NCBI GenBank assembly: GCA_963713445.1
Contig: CAVQMB010000008.1
Span: 62,001 to 126,000 of the forward strand
DNA length: 64,000 nt
Source: CAVQMB01 sp963713445
GTDB lineage: Bacteria; Pseudomonadota; Gammaproteobacteria; Competibacterales; Competibacteraceae
Direction of reading: 5' to 3'
In this document: positions 8,072 to 17,883 of the stretch, piece after piece
Numbering within the stretch: position 1 is the stretch's first letter
Layout of the letters: each line of letters begins with the position of its first letter
Translations under genes and position numbers: made by a program
The notes under the pieces: generated by a model
What the model was told of the DNA's origin: nothing
What the model saw: the letters and a program-made list of their open reading frames with translations, nothing else
The model's database searches: none

Positions 8072-8896
8072 ATGCACCGCTGGAAACAATGGAAGCTGTA
8101 CCTGCCGCTGGGCGTCATGTTGCTGTTCCTGCTGTTGCCGTTCTACTGGATGGTACTGACGTCCATCAAGGCCCGCGGCGAACTGCTCAATACGCCCAAT
8201 CCCTTCTGGGTATTTCACCCGACGTTCAGTCACATCGTCAATCTGCTGACCCAGACGTCCTACGTACGCTGGTTTGCCAACACGATGTTCGTGTCGATCG
8301 GGGCGACGCTGCTCAGCGTGACAGTGTCCTTCCTTGCCGCCTACGCTATTGTCAGGCTGCGGTTCCGGGGCTCCCGGGTACTCAGTACGGCGATCTTCCT
8401 GTCCTATATCGTGCCCCCGGCGATTCTGTTCATTCCGCTCGCCACGGTGCTGATCCAGTTACACTGGTTCAATCACCTGTGGGCGTTGATCCCGATTTAT
8501 GGGACTTTTCTGATCCCTTTCTGTACCTGGTTGTTGATCGGCTTCCTGCGCAATATCCCGCGTGAGCTGGAGGAGGCGGCACGCGTTGATGGTGCCACTT
8601 ATCTGACCATCATGCGTCGGGTCATCCTGCCGCTGTCGGTGCCCGGGCTGATCTCGGCGACCATTTTTTCGTTTACGCTCTCGTGGAATGAGTATCTGTA
8701 TGCCTTGGTATATATGTTCTCTTCCGTCAACAAGACCGTTTCTGTAGGTCTGACAACCGAGCTGATCCGCGGTGATGTGTTCCAGTGGGGGCAGTTGATG
8801 AGTGGTGCCCTGCTGGGGACGTTGCCGGTCGTGGTGGTCTATTTTTTCTTTGTCGAATATTACGTCGCCGGTATGTCTGGCGCCTTAAAAGAATAA
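8072..8896 (+). CDS. ABC transporter permease (UgpE/MalG type)
   Basis: 274 residues, ATG 8072 one base after the previous stop. Six membrane spans, beginning with LPLGVMLLFLLLPFYWMVLTS. The coupling loop EEAARVDGATYLTIMRRVILP (about 167-187) matches the EAA consensus. MalG-type permeases are the second half of carbohydrate importers. The C-terminus FFVEYYVAGMSGALKE resembles the GLTAGAVKG ending of sugar permeases. It is followed by the ATPase gene after 21 bp, so the importer is complete. Confidence 0.92.
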   Translation: MHRWKQWKLYLPLGVMLLFLLLPFYWMVLTSIKARGELLNTPNPFWVFHPTFSHIVNLLTQTSYVRWFANTMFVSIGATLLSVTVSFLAAYAIVRLRFRGSRVLSTAIFLSYIVPPAILFIPLATVLIQLHWFNHLWALIPIYGTFLIPFCTWLLIGFLRNIPRELEEAARVDGATYLTIMRRVILPLSVPGLISATIFSFTLSWNEYLYALVYMFSSVNKTVSVGLTTELIRGDVFQWGQLMSGALLGTLPVVVVYFFFVEYYVAGMSGALKE

Positions 8897-8917
8897 ACTG
8901 GGGCCACGGAGTCATTC

Positions 8918-10012
8918 ATGGCAGTAGTCAAGCTGGAACACATCTGGAAGCGGTTTGGTGACACCGTCGCAGTACGCGATTTCAATCTGGACACCCAGGA
9001 CGGTGAATTTGTAGTGCTGGTGGGACCCAGCGGCTGTGGCAAATCGACCATGTTGCGCATGATTGCGGGCCTGGAAGAGATCACCGAAGGGCGTATGACC
9101 GTCGACGGACGTGAAGTGCAGCACATGCCGCCCAAGGATCGGGACATCGCGATGGTGTTCCAGAATTACGCCCTGTATCCACACATGAATGTGTTCAACA
9201 ACATGGCGTTCAGTCTGGAACTGCGCGGGGCGCGCAAGGCCGAGATCAACACCAAGGTCAGAGATGCGGCAGATATCCTGGGTATCGGCCACCTGTTACA
9301 GCGCAAGCCGCGCGAACTCTCCGGCGGGCAGCGCCAGAGGGTTGCACTGGGCCGAGCGATTGTACGCCACCCCCAGGTATTCTTAATGGATGAGCCCTTG
9401 TCGAATCTGGATGCCAAGTTGCGGGTTGGTATGAGAGCCGAGATCGCTAAGCTGCACCGCCGTTTGGATGTTACCTCGTTCTATGTCACACATGACCAGA
9501 TCGAGGCGCTTACCATGGGACAGCGTATCGTGGTGATGCGTGATGGGGAGGTGCAGCAGATTGCGACCCCGCTGGAACTTTACGATCATCCCGTAAATCT
9601 GTTTGTCGCCGGTTTCATCGGCAGCCCGGCCATGAATTTTCTACCTGCGCGGGTGAGCGGGGACGGCACCGAGGTGATAGGTGAGGGCTTCAAGGTGGCC
9701 GCGCGACACGAGTTTGGTTCCGTTCTGGAAGGTTACCGTGACGCCGAGTTGTGGGTTGGCGTGCGTCCGGAGCATCTCGAGCTCGCCAAAGCGGATAGTA
9801 TCGGCGAGCTCAAGGGTGTTGTGGAACTGGTCGAACAGCTTGGTTCCGTTACTGAAGTGCAAGTGAACGTCGGCGGCCACTTGGTTACTGCGCAGATCGA
9901 ACGCGACTCGCGAGTCAAGCCGGGAGACGCGCTGAACCTGGGGGTAGGCGCCCAGTACGTTCACCTGTTCGACAAGTCTACAGAGAGCAACCTGCTCGGT
10001 AAGCCGCGGTGA
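8918..10012 (+). CDS. ABC transporter ATP-binding protein (UgpC/MsmK/MalK type)
   Basis: 364 residues. Walker A GPSGCGKST (36-44), Q-loop FQNYALYPHM, signature LSGGQ (134-138), Walker B with MDEP (157-160), H-loop VTHDQIEA, then a C-terminal TOBE/OB-fold regulatory region (about 240-364) including VGVRPEHLEL. This layout is typical of ATPases that energise carbohydrate importers. It closes the four-gene importer operon; a CGGAG site at 8906-8910 precedes the ATG. A second gene of the same family without permeases lies at 41144-42304. Confidence 0.93.
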   Translation: MAVVKLEHIWKRFGDTVAVRDFNLDTQDGEFVVLVGPSGCGKSTMLRMIAGLEEITEGRMTVDGREVQHMPPKDRDIAMVFQNYALYPHMNVFNNMAFSLELRGARKAEINTKVRDAADILGIGHLLQRKPRELSGGQRQRVALGRAIVRHPQVFLMDEPLSNLDAKLRVGMRAEIAKLHRRLDVTSFYVTHDQIEALTMGQRIVVMRDGEVQQIATPLELYDHPVNLFVAGFIGSPAMNFLPARVSGDGTEVIGEGFKVAARHEFGSVLEGYRDAELWVGVRPEHLELAKADSIGELKGVVELVEQLGSVTEVQVNVGGHLVTAQIERDSRVKPGDALNLGVGAQYVHLFDKSTESNLLGKPR

Positions 10013-10039
10013 CCGGCGCAGATGATGAAGGACAAAGGT

Positions 10040-10057
10040 AGCGGGGTCAGTCCCGCT
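10040..10057. terminator. Short hairpin between convergent ABC and oxoprolinase genes
   Basis: AGCGGG (10040-10045) and CCCGCT (10052-10057) form a 6-bp stem that overlaps the oxoprolinase stop codon. It lies in the only 34 bp between two convergent operons. There is no U-tract, so its role in termination is uncertain. Confidence 0.3.
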
Positions 10058-13000
10058 TGCCGAAGCCGCCACCGCCGGGTGTCTCGATGACCAGTGTGTC
10101 ACCGGCTTGCAGTTCAGTCTGATCGCATCCGGCCAGTATCTCGGTGGTTCCGCTACTGCGCTCGACCGCGTTGCGGCCGCAGGTCCCTGCGTCACCACCG
10201 TCCAGGCCAAACGGCGGAATCCTGCGGTGACCGGCCAGAATGCTTGCGGTCATAGGCTCCAGAAAGCGTAGCCGCCGGACGGTGCCGTCGCCGCCGCGAT
10301 GGCGGCCGCTGCCACCACTGCCGGGGCGGATCGCGAAGCTCTCCAGCAGGACCGGGAAACGCCATTCCAGCACTTCGGGATCGGTCAGTCGCGAGTTGGT
10401 CATGTGGGTGTGCACAGCACTGGTGCCGTCGAAATCCGGGCCGGCGCCAGAGCCACCGCAGAGCGTTTCGTAGTACTGATAGCGAGCGTTGCCGAAGGTC
10501 AGGTTGTTCATCGTGCCCTGGGCTGCAGCCATCACCCCGAGCGCACCGTACAAAGTGTCCACGACGGCCTGGCTGGTTTCGACATTGCCGGCCACAACGG
10601 CTGCCGGATAGCGCGGGTTGAGCATGCAATCATCGGGCAACACGATCTCAATCGGCTTGAGGCAGCCTTCATTGAGCGGAATATCATCTTCCACCAGAGT
10701 CCGGAACACATATAGCACAGCGGCCCGGGCCACCGCCGACGGCGCGTTGAAATTGCTGTTGCGCTGCCCGGATGTTCCGGTGAAATCGACCTTCGCCGAG
10801 CGGTTCGTCGGATCAACGCTGATGGTGACTGCGATGATCGCACCATCGTCCATCTCATAGCGGAATCGGCCTGGTTTGAGCCGGTCGATGACGCGGCGCA
10901 CGGATTCCTCGGCGTTATCCTGCACATGGCCCATGTAGGCCTGAACCACGTCAAGCCCGAAGCTGCCGATCATCCGGCGGATTTCCTGCACGCCTTTTTC
11001 ATTGGCGGCAACCTGAGCCAGCAGATCGGCGACATTCTGGTCGGGGTTGCGTGCCGGGTAGTCGCCCCGGGTCAGAATGGTTCTGACATCGTCTTCCAGG
11101 AAGCAGCCATCGGCGACAATGCGTTCGCCGTTGAACAGGGCACCTTCCTCCTCGACACTGGTCGAGAACGCCGGCATCGAACCGGGGGTGATGCCGCCGA
11201 CGTCGGCATGGTGACCGCGCGAGGCGACGAAAAACAGCAGCTCCCGAGAGGCATTATCGAACACCGGCGTTATGACGGTGATGTCGGGCAGGTGGGTGCC
11301 GCCGTTATAGGGCGCATTGAGCGCAAACACATCACCCGGACGCAGCTTGTTCCCGTGTTGCTGCAGAATGCTGCGCACGCTTTCACCCATGCTGCCCAGA
11401 TGGACCGGCATATGCGGGGCGTTGGCGACCAGATTACCGTGCGGATCAAATACGGCGCAGGAGAAGTCCAGGCGTTCCTTGATGTTGACCGAAGAAGCGG
11501 TGTTCTGCAGCGTAACACCCATCTGTTCAGCGACCGACATGAACAGGTTATTGAAGATTTCAAGCATCACGGGATCGACCCGGGTGCCAATCGCAACACG
11601 CTGCGGCAGTGCTTTGACCCGGCGCAGTACCAGCTGGCCACCGGACAGCAGCTCGGCCTGCCAACCCGGCTCGACCACCGTGGTGGCCGTGGACTCAATG
11701 ACGATGGCCGGGCCATTCACCTTCTGGCCCGGTCCTAGCGCGGTGCGTTCATAGAGCGGTGCAGGATGAATCTCGCCACCGGTGTGAATCGGAACCTGGC
11801 TGACGGGTTCTGGAATACTGCTGGTGGTGACCCGTTCGGCCTGTTCGTGGATGGTTTCGGTGCGACCGATCGCTTCCACCACGGCGGTTGCCGCAATCAG
11901 TGTCCGGTTATCGTAAACGAAGCCGAAGCGCTGCCGATGGGCGTTCTCGAAGGCGGTCACCATTGACCCAACGGTGCCGTAATCGACTTCCAGGGTCGAA
12001 TCCGTACCCTCATAACGCAGATGCATCCGCCGCAATACGTCGACCCGCTCGTGACTCAGCCCCTGGTTTTGCATCTCCGCCCGGGCGGAGGCTTCCAGTT
12101 CGCCGAGGCGGGCTTCCAGTATCGCGCCGGCTGCATCGTCCAGCGTGATCTCAACGCTCACCTCCCGCAGGGCACGCAAATCAGCGAGGCCCATGCCATA
12201 AGCCGACAGTACGCCCGCGTAGGGGTGAATATAAATGGTCTTGATCCCCAATGCATCGGCTACCAGACAGGCGTGTTGGCCACCGGCACCCCCGAAACAG
12301 CACAGCGTGTAACGACTGACGTCATAGCCCCGCTGGATCGAGATTTTCTTGATCGCATTGGCCATGTTCTCGACCGCGATCCGCAGAAAGCCCTCGGCTA
12401 CTTGGACCGGACTGCGGCGATCGCCGGTCTCGGTGTGGATGCGCTCGGCCAGCTCGTGAAACCGTTGTTCGACCACCTGCATGTCCAGTGGCTGGTCGCC
12501 GTCCGGTCCGAAGACCCTGGGGAAATGATTGGACTGGATCTTGCCCAGCATTACATTGCAGTCGGTTACGGTCAGCGGGCCGCCACGCCGGTAGCAGGCC
12601 GGTCCCGGATTGGCACCGGCCGAGTCCGGGCCGACCCGGTAGCGGGCGCCGTCGAAATGCAGAATCGAGCCGCCGCCTGCCGCTACCGTGTGAATGTGCA
12701 TCATGGGTGCCCGCATCCGGACGCCGGCAACCTCGGTCTCGAAGGCCCGTTCCAGCTCCCCGGCATAGTGGCAGACATCGGTGGATGTGCCGCCCATGTC
12801 GAAACCGATGATCTGCTCGAAGCCGGCCATGGCGGCCGTCTGCACCGCGCCGACCACACCGCCGGCCGGACCCGAGAGAATGGCATCCTTGCCCTGGAAA
12901 AAGCGCGCGTCGGTGAGTCCGCCATTGGACTGCATGAACATCAGCCGGACGGCGCCCAGTTCGCCCGCCACCTGGTCGACATAGCGGCGCAGGATGGGCG

Positions 13001-13664
13001 ACAGATAGGCGTCGACCACCGTGGTGTCACCGCGACTGACCAGTTTCATTAGCGGGCTCACCTGATGGCTGGTGGAGACCTGGGTGAAACCAATTTCGCG
13101 CGCCAGTTCTGCCACCTGGCGCTCGTGCGCCGGGTAACGGTAGCCGTGCATGAACACTATGGCGCAGGCCCGCACGCCGGCGGCATACGCCTTCTGTAGC
13201 GCGGCCCGGGCGGTATCATGATCGAGTGGCGTCAACACCTCACCGTTGACATCGACCCGTTCCTCGACTTCTATGACGTCGCGGTACAACTGCTCGGGCA
13301 GCCGGATGTGAAGATCGAACAGGCGCGGCCGATTCTGGTAGGCGATGCGCAGAGCGTCCCGAAACCCACGGGTTGTCACCAGCACGGTAGCTTCACCGGT
13401 GCGCTCTAACAAGGCGTTGGTAGCCACCGTGGTGCCCATCTTGACCGCATCGATCGTGGCGGCTGGGATCGGCTCATCGGGACCGAGCCCGAGCAGCTCA
13501 CGGATGCCCTCAAGAGCGGCGTCGCGGTAACGTTCGGGATTATCTGACAGCAGCTTGTGGGTCAGGAAATGACCGTCGGGATGGCGCGCCACGACATCGG
13601 TGAACGTGCCACCACGGTCGATCCAGAACTGCCAGCCGCGCTGATCAACGCCAGGCGCAGTCAT
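10047..13664 (-). CDS. Hydantoinase/5-oxoprolinase family protein, full-length HyuA-HyuB fusion
   Basis: 1205 residues from ATG 13664, whose ATGA overlaps the stop of the upstream GMC oxidoreductase gene; a longer reading to 13745 would run into that gene. Residues 1-680 are the HyuA half (IDRGGTFTDVV near 15-25, GPAGGVVGAV, GFDMGGTSTDV: ASKHA-type ATP-binding motifs) and about 690-1205 the HyuB half, ending in the typical TPGGGGFG. The fusion length matches ATP-dependent 5-oxoprolinase (5-oxoproline to glutamate). Many family members act on other lactams, hydantoins or ketones, so the substrate is open. Coupling to a GMC oxidoreductase suggests a two-step catabolic route. Confidence 0.88.
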   Translation of the reverse strand: MTAPGVDQRGWQFWIDRGGTFTDVVARHPDGHFLTHKLLSDNPERYRDAALEGIRELLGLGPDEPIPAATIDAVKMGTTVATNALLERTGEATVLVTTRGFRDALRIAYQNRPRLFDLHIRLPEQLYRDVIEVEERVDVNGEVLTPLDHDTARAALQKAYAAGVRACAIVFMHGYRYPAHERQVAELAREIGFTQVSTSHQVSPLMKLVSRGDTTVVDAYLSPILRRYVDQVAGELGAVRLMFMQSNGGLTDARFFQGKDAILSGPAGGVVGAVQTAAMAGFEQIIGFDMGGTSTDVCHYAGELERAFETEVAGVRMRAPMMHIHTVAAGGGSILHFDGARYRVGPDSAGANPGPACYRRGGPLTVTDCNVMLGKIQSNHFPRVFGPDGDQPLDMQVVEQRFHELAERIHTETGDRRSPVQVAEGFLRIAVENMANAIKKISIQRGYDVSRYTLCCFGGAGGQHACLVADALGIKTIYIHPYAGVLSAYGMGLADLRALREVSVEITLDDAAGAILEARLGELEASARAEMQNQGLSHERVDVLRRMHLRYEGTDSTLEVDYGTVGSMVTAFENAHRQRFGFVYDNRTLIAATAVVEAIGRTETIHEQAERVTTSSIPEPVSQVPIHTGGEIHPAPLYERTALGPGQKVNGPAIVIESTATTVVEPGWQAELLSGGQLVLRRVKALPQRVAIGTRVDPVMLEIFNNLFMSVAEQMGVTLQNTASSVNIKERLDFSCAVFDPHGNLVANAPHMPVHLGSMGESVRSILQQHGNKLRPGDVFALNAPYNGGTHLPDITVITPVFDNASRELLFFVASRGHHADVGGITPGSMPAFSTSVEEEGALFNGERIVADGCFLEDDVRTILTRGDYPARNPDQNVADLLAQVAANEKGVQEIRRMIGSFGLDVVQAYMGHVQDNAEESVRRVIDRLKPGRFRYEMDDGAIIAVTISVDPTNRSAKVDFTGTSGQRNSNFNAPSAVARAAVLYVFRTLVEDDIPLNEGCLKPIEIVLPDDCMLNPRYPAAVVAGNVETSQAVVDTLYGALGVMAAAQGTMNNLTFGNARYQYYETLCGGSGAGPDFDGTSAVHTHMTNSRLTDPEVLEWRFPVLLESFAIRPGSGGSGRHRGGDGTVRRLRFLEPMTASILAGHRRIPPFGLDGGDAGTCGRNAVERSSGTTEILAGCDQTELQAGDTLVIETPGGGGFGKRD

Positions 13665-15385
13665 GCTGCTTCTCCTGCGGTGGATTCGGTCTTGCTCTTG
13701 GGAAGTGGCCGGCGTGGCACGCCGGGCCGCTGTCGGGTCTGCCACTGCTCAGCAACGTAGAAGGGCGCGCTGGACGGTGCCAGCGGTTGGCGCCCGCGTA
13801 TCATGTCGGCGGCCTTTTCGGCCAGCATGATGGTCGGCGCATTGAGATTGCCGGTGGTGATCTGCGGCATGATCGAGGAGTCGACCACCCGTAGCCCATC
13901 GACACCATTGACCCGGCATTCGGGATCGACCACGGCTCGCGGGTCGCCGGATGCGCCCATACGGCAGGTGCCGGAGGGATGATAGGCGCTCTCTACCGTG
14001 GCCTTCACGAAAGCGTCGAGTTCGGCGTCGCTCTGGGCGTGGGGGCCAGGCGCTAATTCCTCGCCACGCAGCGCATCCAGTGCCGGTTGGGCGAAGATCT
14101 CGCGGGTCAGACGGATCGAGGCGCGCATCTCAATCCAGTCATCTTCGTGGGACATGTAGTTGAAAAACACCCGCGGCTTGTCATGGGGATTGTTCGATGC
14201 CAATCGCACCCAGCCGCGCGAGCGTGAGCGCATCGGGCCGACGTGGGCCTGGAACCCGTGGCCATCAGCGGTACTGTTACCGTCGTAGGACATGGCGACC
14301 GGCAGGAAGTGATACTGGATATCGGGCCAGCGGACGCCGGGACGGCTGCGGATGAAACCGCCGGACTCGAAATGGTTGGTGCCGCCCAGACCGTCATGGC
14401 GGAGCAGCCAGCGCGCGCCGATGCGGGCTTTAGCCAGCGGATTGAGGGCGCTGTAGAGTGAGATTGGCTGCCGGCAGGCGCACTGGACGTAGAGTTCCAG
14501 GTGATCCATCAGATTTTCGCCGACGCCGGCCAGGTCGGCCACCAACGGTATGCCGTGTTCAGTCAGTTGGTGGCCCGGACCGATGCCGGAGAGCATCAGC
14601 AGCTGCGGTGAATTGACCGGGCCGCCGGCCAGGATGATCTCTCGCCGGGCCCGTACAGTATGGCGTTGTTCGCCACGCTGGTAGGTTACGCCGTGCGCCC
14701 GGCCGTCCTCGATCAGGATCTTGTCGGTCAGCGCGTGCAGCCGCAATGTCAGGTTGCGGCGCTGGCGAATCGGTCGGATATAAGCGTTGGCGGTGCTCCA
14801 GCGCCGCCCCTGGTAGACTGTCATGTCCATCCGGCCAAAGCCTTCCTGCTGGTAGCCGTTCATGTCCTCGGTATGCGGATAACCGGCTTCGACTCCAGCC
14901 GCTACGAAAGCCCGGTACAGCGGATTATCCATGCGGCCGGGACTGGTATGCAAAGGTCCGCTGTCGCCGCGGTAGTCGTCGCCACCACCGCCAAAATTTT
15001 CGGCCCGGCGGAAGTAAGGCAGCACCTCCTGGTAAGACCAGCCATTCGCGCCCAGTTCAGCCCAGGTTTCGTAGTCGAGGGCATTACCCCGGACGTACGC
15101 CATGCCGTTGATGGAACTCGACCCCCCCAGCACCTTGCCCCGCGGGCAGTGCAGTTGGCGGTTGTCCAGTGCGGGTTCGGGGTCGCTCCAGTAGAACCAG
15201 TTGTAGCGTGCCTTGTTCATCGGGATCGACAATGCACTGGGCATCTGGATGAAGATGCTGTTGTCGGAACCGCCGGCCTCGAGCAGAAGCACCTGAGTGG
15301 CGGGGTCCTCGGTCAGTCTGTGAGCCAGGACGCAGCCGGCCGAACCGGCCCCGATGATGATGTAATCGAACTGTTCTGTGGACAT
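13661..15385 (-). CDS. GMC family FAD-dependent oxidoreductase (choline/alcohol dehydrogenase-like)
   Basis: 574 residues from ATG 15385; a possible in-frame start at 15430 would add 15 residues, and neither has a convincing ribosome site. The FAD-binding motif is IIIGAGSAGCVLAHRL (from residue 9), with GKVLGGSSSINGMAYVRG (GMC signature 1), the second signature around GGPVNSPQLLMLSGIGP and the catalytic His region YHPSGTCRMG plus VVDSSIMPQITTGN near the end. GMC enzymes oxidise alcohol groups of choline, polyols or aryl and alkyl alcohols to aldehydes. BetA-like overall, but no betB or betI gene is adjacent. It is translationally coupled to the oxoprolinase gene. Confidence 0.9.
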   Translation of the reverse strand: MSTEQFDYIIIGAGSAGCVLAHRLTEDPATQVLLLEAGGSDNSIFIQMPSALSIPMNKARYNWFYWSDPEPALDNRQLHCPRGKVLGGSSSINGMAYVRGNALDYETWAELGANGWSYQEVLPYFRRAENFGGGGDDYRGDSGPLHTSPGRMDNPLYRAFVAAGVEAGYPHTEDMNGYQQEGFGRMDMTVYQGRRWSTANAYIRPIRQRRNLTLRLHALTDKILIEDGRAHGVTYQRGEQRHTVRARREIILAGGPVNSPQLLMLSGIGPGHQLTEHGIPLVADLAGVGENLMDHLELYVQCACRQPISLYSALNPLAKARIGARWLLRHDGLGGTNHFESGGFIRSRPGVRWPDIQYHFLPVAMSYDGNSTADGHGFQAHVGPMRSRSRGWVRLASNNPHDKPRVFFNYMSHEDDWIEMRASIRLTREIFAQPALDALRGEELAPGPHAQSDAELDAFVKATVESAYHPSGTCRMGASGDPRAVVDPECRVNGVDGLRVVDSSIMPQITTGNLNAPTIMLAEKAADMIRGRQPLAPSSAPFYVAEQWQTRQRPGVPRRPLPKSKTESTAGEAA

Positions 15386-15471
15386 CCTCGAACCGTCACC
15401 CGGTGGATACGCCAAAGGCGGCGACCGCATCGCCGCCCAACTCAGTTCAGCCTAGCATAAGGCCGCCGGTC

Positions 15472-17661
15472 TCAGCCCAGCGCTTTGCGTTCACGCCGGC
15501 GCTGGTGCAGAACCCACTCGGTATAGCCGTTGGGCTGCTCACGGCCCTTGAACACCAGATCGAGCGCCGCCTGGAACGCAACACTGGCGGTGAAGTCGGC
15601 GGCCATCGGTCGGTAGTTGGGGTCGGCAGCGTTCTGGCGGTCGACCACGGCGGCCATGCGCTGAAAGGTTTCGATGACCTGCTCGCGGCTGATGATGCCG
15701 TGGTGCAGCCAGTTGGCGATATGTTGGCTGGAAATACGCAACGTGGCGCGGTCCTCCATCAGGCCCACATCGTTGATATCGGGCACCTTGGAACAGCCGA
15801 TGCCCTGGTCGATCCAGCGCACCACGTAGCCCAGAATGCCCTGGGCATTGTTGGACAGTTCCTGGCGGATCTCATCCGGACTGAGATTGCGGCCCTCAAG
15901 CAGCGGCGGGGTAAGTATGTCATCCAGTGAGGCCCGCTCGCGCTGTGCCAACTGCTTCTGTTTCGCAAGTACATTGACCTGGTGATAATGGAGTGCGTGC
16001 AAGGTGGCGGCCGTCGGTGATGGCACCCATGCTGTGTTGGCACCTGCCTCGGGATGGCTGATCTTGGTCTCCAGCATCGCTTTCATGGCATCCGGCATAG
16101 CCCACATTCCCTTGCCGATCTGGGCTTTGCCGCTCAGCCCACAGGCGAGACCGATGTCGACGTTCCAGTCCTCATAGGCTTTGATCCAGGGAGTATCCTT
16201 GATCGCCGGTTTGGGTAGCATTGGTCCGGCTTCCATCGAACTGTGTATCTCGTCCCCCGTGCGATCCAGAAAGCCTGTGTTTATGAATATCAGCCGTTCC
16301 CGGGCAGCCTGGATACATTGTTTAAGGTTGACAGTGGTTCGCCGTTCCTCGTCCATGATGCCGATTTTGATGGTATTTCGGGACAGGCCCAACGCCTCCT
16401 CAACACGACTGAACAGTTCGACATTGTGGGCCACTTCCTCCGGACCGTGCATTTTGGGCTTGACGATGTAGACGCTGCCTGCCCTGCTATTCCGATAAGG
16501 GCCCAACTGTTTGAGATCGTGTATGGCCGCAAGTACGGTCACCATCGCGTCGAGAAACGCCTCGGGAATTTCCTCGCCGTTTCGGGTGGTGACTGCATCG
16601 GTGTACATGTGCATGCCGACGTTGCGGATCAGCATCAAACTGCGGCCGTGCAGTGTCAGGGTACTGCCGTCTGGCGCAGTGTGGCTGCGGTCCGCATGCA
16701 GCCGGCGCGTCAGCGTCGCGCCGCCCTTTTCGAGGGTGGCCTCCAGCTTGCCATTCATCAGCTGCAGCCAGTTGCGGTACACTCGAACTTTGTCGGCAGC
16801 GTCCACCGCTGCCACTGAATCCTCGCAGTCCTGGATCGTGGTGACCGCGGCCTCCATCACAACGTCACAAACACCCGCCGGATGGACTTTGCCGATGGGA
16901 TGCTCGCGGTTAATCTGGATGTCGACATGCAGGCTGTTGCGGGAGAGTAGTACGCTACTGAGGCAGCCGCCGGACTGGTTATAGCCCCGGAACTGGGCCG
17001 GGTCGGCCAGCCTTGTGGTTCGACCATCGGTCAAAATGAACGACAGCGCTTTGCCCGCGCTATCTTCGACCAACGCATAACCGGTCACATCTCGGTGACT
17101 GCCACCGGCCAGCGGGGCTATCTGGTCAAGCAGGTTCGCAGCCCGCTCAAACACGGCCGCACCACGGCGTGGATTGTAGCCCTGGCCCTTCTCCAACCCG
17201 TCATCTTCGGGAATGACATCGGTACCGTAGAGGGCATCATACAAACTGCCCCAGCGGGCGTTGGCCGCATTCAGTGCATAGCGGGCGTTATCAACCGGCA
17301 CCACCAGCTGTGGTCCTGCCACTACGGCGATCTCGGGGTCGACATTGCTGGTGGTGATGACGAAATCATCCACTTCGTCGGCTAGATACCCGATATCAGA
17401 CAGGAACTGCCGGTAGACCGCTGAGTCGCGGGGGTGACCCGGATGGGCACGATACCATTCGTCGAGCTGTTGTTGCAGTGCGTCGCGACGCTCCAGCAGT
17501 GCCCTGTTGATAGGCCCGAGATCTGTCACGATTGCGTCCAGTGCGTGCCAAACCTGGTCGGCGTCGACGCCGGTACCGGGCACGATTTCGTCCTTGACTA
17601 GGCGGTAAAGCCGTTCGTCGATAATCAGGTTGCCGAGCTCAACGGTTGCGCTCATCATCAC
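15472..17661 (-). CDS. glcB: Malate synthase G
   Basis: 729 residues, the length of the G isoform (isoform A is about 530). Condenses glyoxylate with acetyl-CoA to malate, feeding C2 units from glycolate, glyoxylate or acetate into the TCA cycle. Family marks: TIQDCEDSVAAVDA, KPKMHGPEEVAHN, a central GIMDEERRTTVNL block with catalytic acidic residues, and MEAGPMLPKP. Three successive ATGs occur at 17661, 17658 and 17655. No isocitrate lyase or glycolate oxidase gene is in the window. Its leader contains a stem-loop and a -10 box described separately. Confidence 0.96.
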   Translation of the reverse strand: MMMSATVELGNLIIDERLYRLVKDEIVPGTGVDADQVWHALDAIVTDLGPINRALLERRDALQQQLDEWYRAHPGHPRDSAVYRQFLSDIGYLADEVDDFVITTSNVDPEIAVVAGPQLVVPVDNARYALNAANARWGSLYDALYGTDVIPEDDGLEKGQGYNPRRGAAVFERAANLLDQIAPLAGGSHRDVTGYALVEDSAGKALSFILTDGRTTRLADPAQFRGYNQSGGCLSSVLLSRNSLHVDIQINREHPIGKVHPAGVCDVVMEAAVTTIQDCEDSVAAVDAADKVRVYRNWLQLMNGKLEATLEKGGATLTRRLHADRSHTAPDGSTLTLHGRSLMLIRNVGMHMYTDAVTTRNGEEIPEAFLDAMVTVLAAIHDLKQLGPYRNSRAGSVYIVKPKMHGPEEVAHNVELFSRVEEALGLSRNTIKIGIMDEERRTTVNLKQCIQAARERLIFINTGFLDRTGDEIHSSMEAGPMLPKPAIKDTPWIKAYEDWNVDIGLACGLSGKAQIGKGMWAMPDAMKAMLETKISHPEAGANTAWVPSPTAATLHALHYHQVNVLAKQKQLAQRERASLDDILTPPLLEGRNLSPDEIRQELSNNAQGILGYVVRWIDQGIGCSKVPDINDVGLMEDRATLRISSQHIANWLHHGIISREQVIETFQRMAAVVDRQNAADPNYRPMAADFTASVAFQAALDLVFKGREQPNGYTEWVLHQRRRERKALG

Positions 17662-17721
17662 TCCAGGATTGATTTATTGCGTTACACAAGGTCGACGGTC
17701 GGGACGGAGAACGCCGTCGCG

Positions 17722-17745
17722 GCACCTCCGGTTGCCCGGAGGTGC
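17722..17745 (-). promoter_or_regulatory. Stem-loop in the malate synthase leader
   Basis: GCACCTCCG (17722-17730) and CGGAGGTGC (17737-17745) form a perfect 9-bp stem with a 6-nt loop. It lies between the putative glcB promoter and the glcB start codon, with no U-tract on either strand, so it is more likely a leader structure than a terminator. Confidence 0.4.
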
Positions 17746-17759
17746 AGGTAAAATGAAAA

Positions 17760-17765
17760 ATTATA
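17760..17765 (-). promoter_or_regulatory. Putative -10 box upstream of glcB
   Basis: The minus strand reads TATAAT exactly, inside the AT-rich run 17751-17773. No good -35 hexamer is visible at 16-18 nt, so an activator may be needed. Transcription from here would include the 17722-17745 hairpin in the leader. Confidence 0.4.
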
Positions 17766-17883
17766 CCAAAATTGCGAGCCGAAGCGGCCGGATCAGTTCC
17801 GGCCTAGTGCGGATGCGCCATGTCATTCTGCAATGCCAGCGCCGTCCCGCGCTGATGGTGGCTTTCTGCAGCGGTAGCCATTG

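Noticed and set aside
12021..13052. 343-codon open frame on the plus strand
   Set aside because: Antisense to the HyuA half of the oxoprolinase gene, which shows intact catalytic blocks throughout.
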